This document shows positions 6,061 to 9,423 of a DNA stretch of 9,423 nucleotides, piece by piece. The position numbers and the translations under genes were made by a program. This DNA is from an uncultured Collinsella sp. (GTDB lineage Bacteria > Actinomycetota > Coriobacteriia > Coriobacteriales > Coriobacteriaceae), in assembly GCA_900545055.1 (NCBI GenBank), contig UQXP01000056.1:1-9423 (forward strand). Reading direction: 5' to 3'. The notes beneath the pieces are model-generated. The model did no database searches. It saw only the letters and a list, made by a program, of their open reading frames with translations, and was not told where the DNA came from. Within the stretch, counting starts at the first letter, position 1. Each line of letters begins with the position of its first letter.

Positions 6061-7221
6061 ATGGAGATCACCAAGGATATCCGCTACGTTGGCGTCGACG
6101 ATCACGACATTGACCTGTTCGAGGGCCAGTACGACGTGTCCGAGAACGGTATGGCATACAACAGCTACGTTATCTTGGGCGAAAAGATCGCTGTCGCCGA
6201 TTCGGTCGACGGCGGTTTTGTTGATGAGTGGCTCGGCAACATCGAGGCCGTGCTCGACGGTCGCATGCCCGATTATCTGGTCGTTCACCACATGGAGCCC
6301 GATCACTCCGCTGGCATCGCTGCCTTTATGGAGCGCTATCCCCAGGTCCAGATCGTGGCTAGCATGGGCGCCTTCCGCATGATGGTCAACTACTTTGGCA
6401 CCGATTACCCCGAGCGCAAGATGGTCGTCAAAGAGGGCGACGTGCTCGATCTGGGCGGCCACAGCCTGACCTTCGTCGGCGCCCCCAACGTGCACTGGCC
6501 CGAGGTACTGTTCTCCTACGAGGCCACCGATAAGGTGCTCTTTAGCGCCGACGGCTTTGGCAAGTTCGGCGCCAACGACATCGAGGATCCGGAAGGCTGG
6601 GCTTGCGAGGCTCGCCGCTACTACTTTGGCATCGTGGGCAAGTTCGGCAAGTTCGTGCAGGCCGTGCTCAAGAAGGCCGCCGACCTGGACATCCAGATCA
6701 TCTGTCCGCTCCACGGCCCCGTGCTGACCGAGAACCTGGGCTATTACCTCGACACCTACAACACCTGGTCGAGCTATCAGCCCGAGGACGAGGGCATCAC
6801 CATTGCCTACGCGAGCGTGTACGGCCATCTGAAAGCTGCCGTCGAGGAGCTTGCTGCCGCGCTTGAGGCTCGCGGCCAGAAGGTCTCCGTCTTTGACTTG
6901 GCTCGCGACGACATGGCCGAGGCCGTTGAGGATGCGTTCCGCTACGACCGTCTAGTGCTCGCTTCCATCACCTATCAGGGCGAGATCTTCCCGTTCATGA
7001 GCACCTTTATCCACACGCTTGCCGAGCATGCCTATCAGAACCGTACGGTGGCGCTCGTTGAGGCCGGCTCCTGGGCGCCCACCGCTGCCAAGGTTATGAC
7101 CAAGGAGCTCGAGGGCATGAAGGACATCACCCTGGCGCAGAACAAGGTGACCGTGCTGGGCTCGCTCAACGACGCCTCGCGCGCTCAGATCGAGGTTCTC
7201 GCCGACGAGCTGTCCAAGTAA
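6061..7221 (+). CDS. Flavodiiron protein, FprA-like (O2/NO reductase)
   Basis: A cytoplasmic di-iron flavoprotein that reduces oxygen to water and/or nitric oxide to nitrous oxide, protecting anaerobes. From the ATG at 6061 it has 386 residues, the size of the basic two-domain class A enzyme. The N-terminal metallo-beta-lactamase-like domain carries the di-iron ligands: H77, E79 and D81 (HMEPDH), H145 (NVHWPE), D164 (SADGFG) and H218 (PLHGP). From about residue 246 a flavodoxin-like FMN domain follows, with the loop YASVYGHL (250-257) and VLASITYQGEIFP. No fused rubredoxin or flavin reductase domain is present, so electrons must come from separate partners not encoded here. An open frame reaches upstream to 6004, but it would overlap the promoter, and AGGAGG fixes the start at 6061. 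The preferred substrate cannot be told from the sequence. Confidence 0.95.
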   Translation: MEITKDIRYVGVDDHDIDLFEGQYDVSENGMAYNSYVILGEKIAVADSVDGGFVDEWLGNIEAVLDGRMPDYLVVHHMEPDHSAGIAAFMERYPQVQIVASMGAFRMMVNYFGTDYPERKMVVKEGDVLDLGGHSLTFVGAPNVHWPEVLFSYEATDKVLFSADGFGKFGANDIEDPEGWACEARRYYFGIVGKFGKFVQAVLKKAADLDIQIICPLHGPVLTENLGYYLDTYNTWSSYQPEDEGITIAYASVYGHLKAAVEELAAALEARGQKVSVFDLARDDMAEAVEDAFRYDRLVLASITYQGEIFPFMSTFIHTLAEHAYQNRTVALVEAGSWAPTAAKVMTKELEGMKDITLAQNKVTVLGSLNDASRAQIEVLADELSK

Positions 7222-7242
7222 CGACACTCCACTTTCACCGTC

Positions 7243-7282
7243 AAAACCACCACAAAGGAGACCTTTGTGGTGGTTTTTGTTT
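7243..7282 (+). terminator. Bidirectional terminator between convergent genes
   Basis: A perfect 16-base-pair stem (arms 7243-7258 and 7262-7277) with a 3-base AGA loop begins with AAAA and ends with TTTTT, so it should stop transcription both from the flavodiiron gene and, on the other strand, from the DeoR-family gene whose stop codon is at 7283-7281. Its rightward T-run touches that stop codon. Confidence 0.9.
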
Positions 7283-8084
7283 AAGCGCCGGCGATGAGGA
7301 GATTTGGGCGGGCGTCGTCGACGATCTCGACGATTGAGGTGGCGACGGCATTATCGGGGTCGCTGTCCATCACGATGGTGTTGACGTCGGCGAGCTCGGC
7401 AAAGCGGTACATGCCGCGTCCGTTAACCTTGCTGGCGTCCATGAGGGCGACGCTTTGATGGGCCGCGGCGATCATAGCCGTTTTGGTCTCGGCCATCTGG
7501 GGAAAGTCGGTCGTAAAGCCGCAGCTGGGGACAAAAGCGCCGGGGCACATGACGGCCAGATCGGCATGGACCATTTGGAGCGCCTGCATAGTGAGCGGTC
7601 CGTACAAATAGCGATGGCCTTTGCGCAGCGCCCCGCCCAGCATGACGACATCGACTGAGGGCATGCTCTCGTCGATGTAATCGGCAATGGTAATGTCGGC
7701 CGTGATGACGGTGATACCGTCGCGCTGATCGAGGAGCCGGACGAACTCGAGCGCCGTGGTGCCCGAGTCGACGAGCAGCGTGTCGCCGTCATTGACGAGC
7801 TCGATGGCGCTTTGCGCGATGGCCTGCTTGGCGGCGACGTTGACATTGATGCGGCGATCCTGCGTGGAAACGGTCAGGCGTTTGTGGAGCGATACGGCAC
7901 CGCCATGCGTGCGGCGCAGCTTGCCTGCTTCGGCGAGCGCGTCCAGGTCGGCGCGGGCGGTGACGGAGGACACGCCAAAGGTCTGGGCGATTTCTGCTAC
8001 CTGCACCGAGGCATTATGATCGAGCATCTCCATGATGGCGGAACGACGCTCGTCGGCGAAAGCTCGGGTTGTTGCGTGGGCCAT
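7281..8084 (-). CDS. DeoR/GlpR-family transcriptional regulator
   Basis: A 267-residue repressor of sugar metabolism. The N-terminus has the DeoR-type winged helix-turn-helix (VAEIAQTFGVSSVTARADLD, 29-48) and the family signature LRRTHGGA (57-64). The C-terminal DeoRC sensor domain shows LLVDSGTTALEF (103-114), the loop that binds a phosphorylated sugar in this family. The ATG at 8084 has GGAG 6 bases upstream. The gene is divergent from the ketose-bisphosphate aldolase gene with 335 bases between them, the typical layout for a DeoR-type regulator and its target, so it probably senses a phosphorylated intermediate of that route (for example fructose-1-phosphate or tagatose-6-phosphate). This is inference from the layout. 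It is convergent with the flavodiiron gene. Confidence 0.93.
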   Translation of the reverse strand: MAHATTRAFADERRSAIMEMLDHNASVQVAEIAQTFGVSSVTARADLDALAEAGKLRRTHGGAVSLHKRLTVSTQDRRINVNVAAKQAIAQSAIELVNDGDTLLVDSGTTALEFVRLLDQRDGITVITADITIADYIDESMPSVDVVMLGGALRKGHRYLYGPLTMQALQMVHADLAVMCPGAFVPSCGFTTDFPQMAETKTAMIAAAHQSVALMDASKVNGRGMYRFAELADVNTIVMDSDPDNAVATSIVEIVDDARPNLLIAGA

Positions 8085-8419
8085 ATCTGCTCCATCATCG
8101 TCTGAAATTTGCAGGAATTGTGTTGACTCTATTTTCGTTCATTTTCTTTTTGAGTAAGAAAACACCTTTCGATTACTTATCTTTTCTATAAAAGAAAGAC
8201 GCTGAACGCCCAAAATTCAATATCGAACACGTTCACTCGGCTCAAATTTCTTCCGTTTGCTTTTCAAAAATGACTGTATTGACCTGCATGGGCTCAATAT
8301 CTCGCACGTGCAAAGCTGCTGAATTTCATACAATGAGCGCAGCAAAACGCAAGGTAAAATGCCTTGTGAACAACTACGCCCGATGTCCAGATGCGGGCGA
8401 GGGAGAGGAGCAAACGCTC
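8085..8419. promoter_or_regulatory. AT-rich divergent control region of DeoR regulator and aldolase
   Basis: A 335-base gene-free region whose left half (about 8101-8260) is much richer in A and T than the genes around it. It holds a TTGACT -35-like hexamer (8123-8128), two tandem 10-base units ATTTTCGTTC and ATTTTCTTTT (8131-8150), a further CTTTCGATTACTT (8166-8178) and CTTTTCTATAAAAGAAAG (8181-8198), in which TATAAA may be a -10. TTTCG-type direct repeats at helical-turn spacing are usual for DeoR-family operators. A second -10-like TACAAT is at 8329-8334. The aldolase ATG has GGGAGAGGAG 9 bases upstream. Exact start points are not assigned. Confidence 0.5.
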
Positions 8420-9277
8420 ATGGCACTTGTTACCACCGAAAAGATGCTCAAGGACGCTCAGGCCGGCCACTACGCCGTTGGCGCGTTCAACGTCGAGAAC
8501 CTCGAGTTTGTTATGGCCGTTCTGGCCGCTGCCGAGGAGACCAAGTCCCCCGTCATCATGCAGACCACCCCGGGCACCATCAAGACCGCTGGTCTGGACT
8601 ACTTCTACGGCATGGTCAAGGCTGCCGCCGAGCGCGCTTCCGTGCCCGTCGCTCTGCACCTCGATCACGGCGATGGCTATGACCGCTGCATGCAGGCTTT
8701 CCGCACGGGCTACACCTCTGTCATGATCGACGGTTCGCACGAGTCCTTCGAGGACAACATCGCCCTGACCAAGTCCGTCGCCGATGCTGGCCGCGCCATG
8801 GGCGTGCCCGTCGAGGCCGAGCTCGGTAAGGTTGGCGGCAAGGAGGACGACGGTCCCGCGGTTGAGGGCGAGAGCCCCTACACCGATCCTGCCGAGGCCA
8901 AGGAGTTTGTCGAGCGCACTGGCTGCACCTCTCTCGCTATTGGCGTTGGCACCAGCCACGGTGTGTACACGAGCGATCCGCACATCGAGCAGTCCGTGGT
9001 CAAGGCCATCCGCGACGCCGTCGACGTGCCGCTGGTTCTGCACGGCACCTCCGGTGTGCCCGATGAGCAGGTTGCCGAGGCTGTGAAGAACGGTATCTGC
9101 AAGGTCAACTACGCCACCGAGCTGCGTCAGGCCTACACCAAGGGCTTCATGGCCTACATGGCCGAGAACCCTGCCTGCTTCGACCCCAAGAAGCCGGCCA
9201 AGGAGGGCATGCGTGAGATCACCGAGCTGGTTAAGATTCGCATGACCAACCTCAACTCTGTGGGCAAAGCAGAGTAA
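8420..9277 (+). CDS. Class II ketose-bisphosphate aldolase (fructose- or tagatose-1,6-bisphosphate)
   Basis: A zinc-dependent aldolase that splits a ketose-1,6-bisphosphate into dihydroxyacetone phosphate and glyceraldehyde-3-phosphate. The 285-residue protein carries LHLDHGDG (79-86; catalytic D82, zinc ligand H83), MIDGSH (102-107), the VEAELGKVGGKEDD block (131-144), GTSHGVY (177-183; H180) and VLHGTSG (206-212; H208). Several blocks recall GatY/KbaY tagatose-bisphosphate aldolases as I remember them: TPGTIKTAG (50-58), SLAIGVGTSHGVY and GICKVNYATEL (225-235), where Bacillus FbaA has KINVNTE. General annotation would call it fructose-bisphosphate aldolase, and either is possible. The ATG at 8420 follows a strong ribosome site; the open frame continues upstream but without similarity to the family. 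It is divergent from a DeoR-family gene, its likely regulator. Confidence 0.92.
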   Translation: MALVTTEKMLKDAQAGHYAVGAFNVENLEFVMAVLAAAEETKSPVIMQTTPGTIKTAGLDYFYGMVKAAAERASVPVALHLDHGDGYDRCMQAFRTGYTSVMIDGSHESFEDNIALTKSVADAGRAMGVPVEAELGKVGGKEDDGPAVEGESPYTDPAEAKEFVERTGCTSLAIGVGTSHGVYTSDPHIEQSVVKAIRDAVDVPLVLHGTSGVPDEQVAEAVKNGICKVNYATELRQAYTKGFMAYMAENPACFDPKKPAKEGMREITELVKIRMTNLNSVGKAE

Positions 9278-9322
9278 CAGCAAGGGTACTCCGACTCGCT
9301 ACATATCCCGGGGAGGGACGAG

Positions 9323-9423
9323 GGCTTAGTTCCCCAATCGTCCTCGGGCATGCAAAAAGCCTCGCTGCGCACTTCGTGCGGCGAGGCTTTTTGCCCCCTG
9401 CGGAAAGATTGGGGAACTAAGCC
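9323..9423. repeat. Perfect 17-base inverted repeat enclosing the terminator
   Basis: GGCTTAGTTCCCCAATC (9323-9339) is the exact reverse complement of the last 17 bases of the window (9407-9423). The aldolase terminator hairpin lies between the arms. The right arm is cut by the window edge, so the repeat may be longer and flanking duplications cannot be examined. It could be a small repetitive element or a structured 3' end. Confidence 0.8.
9352..9394 (+). terminator. Rho-independent terminator of the aldolase gene
   Basis: A long hairpin pairs GCAAAAAGCCTCGC with GCGAGGCTTTTTGC, with an inner CGCAC-TTC-GTGCG stem-loop and a two-base TG bulge. The A-run on one side and the T-run on the other make it able to work in both directions. 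It lies 75 bases past the aldolase stop codon. Confidence 0.88.

Noticed and set aside
8270..8419. N-terminal extension of the aldolase (in-frame ATG at 8270)
   Set aside because: The added residues resemble no aldolase, and the ATG at 8420 has a strong purine-rich ribosome site and begins with the family-typical MALVTTEKMLKDA.

Overview
The window looks like chromosome from a high-GC anaerobic actinobacterium of the Coriobacteriia, most likely Collinsella or a close relative. This is inferred from codon usage, from galactose genes of the Firmicutes/Coriobacteriia type, from a flavodiiron protein and from the dispersed-repeat style. It was not tested by database search.

Layout, left to right. 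(1) Bases 53-1432, minus strand: a stand-alone AAA+ ATPase with a DUF4143-type C-terminus. A 55-base direct repeat lies at both of its ends, and a 33-base tandem repeat lies in its upstream region. (2) Bases 1654-4561, minus strand: a two-gene Leloir operon, galK then galT, overlapping by 10 bases and ending in a strong hairpin terminator. (3) Bases 4562-4899: a control region with three copies of a 13-base LacI-type operator, two of them forming a perfect 17-base inverted repeat. (4) Bases 4900-5931, plus strand: the divergent LacI-family regulator, very probably the repressor of galKT. (5) Bases 6061-7221, plus strand: a flavodiiron protein (FprA-like O2/NO reductase) with its own promoter. 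It shares a bidirectional terminator with the next gene. (6) Bases 7281-8084, minus strand: a DeoR/GlpR-family sugar-phosphate-responsive regulator. (7) Bases 8420-9277, plus strand and divergent from it: a class II ketose-bisphosphate aldolase whose motifs resemble tagatose-bisphosphate aldolases (GatY/KbaY) at least as much as fructose-bisphosphate aldolases. It is followed by a terminator nested inside a perfect 17-base inverted repeat that runs to the window edge.

How the genes may work together: GalK phosphorylates galactose and GalT exchanges it with UDP-glucose, feeding glucose-1-phosphate to glycolysis. The aldolase splits a ketose bisphosphate to trioses. Each enzyme set is paired with a divergent repressor gene. 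The flavodiiron protein sits between the two sugar modules and is probably unrelated to them, protecting the anaerobic cell from oxygen or nitric oxide.

Most of the window is ordinary metabolism. No clearly new system was found. The parts that known genes do not explain are the repeat-bounded ATPase locus on the left, the operator cluster in the middle and the nested inverted repeat on the right.
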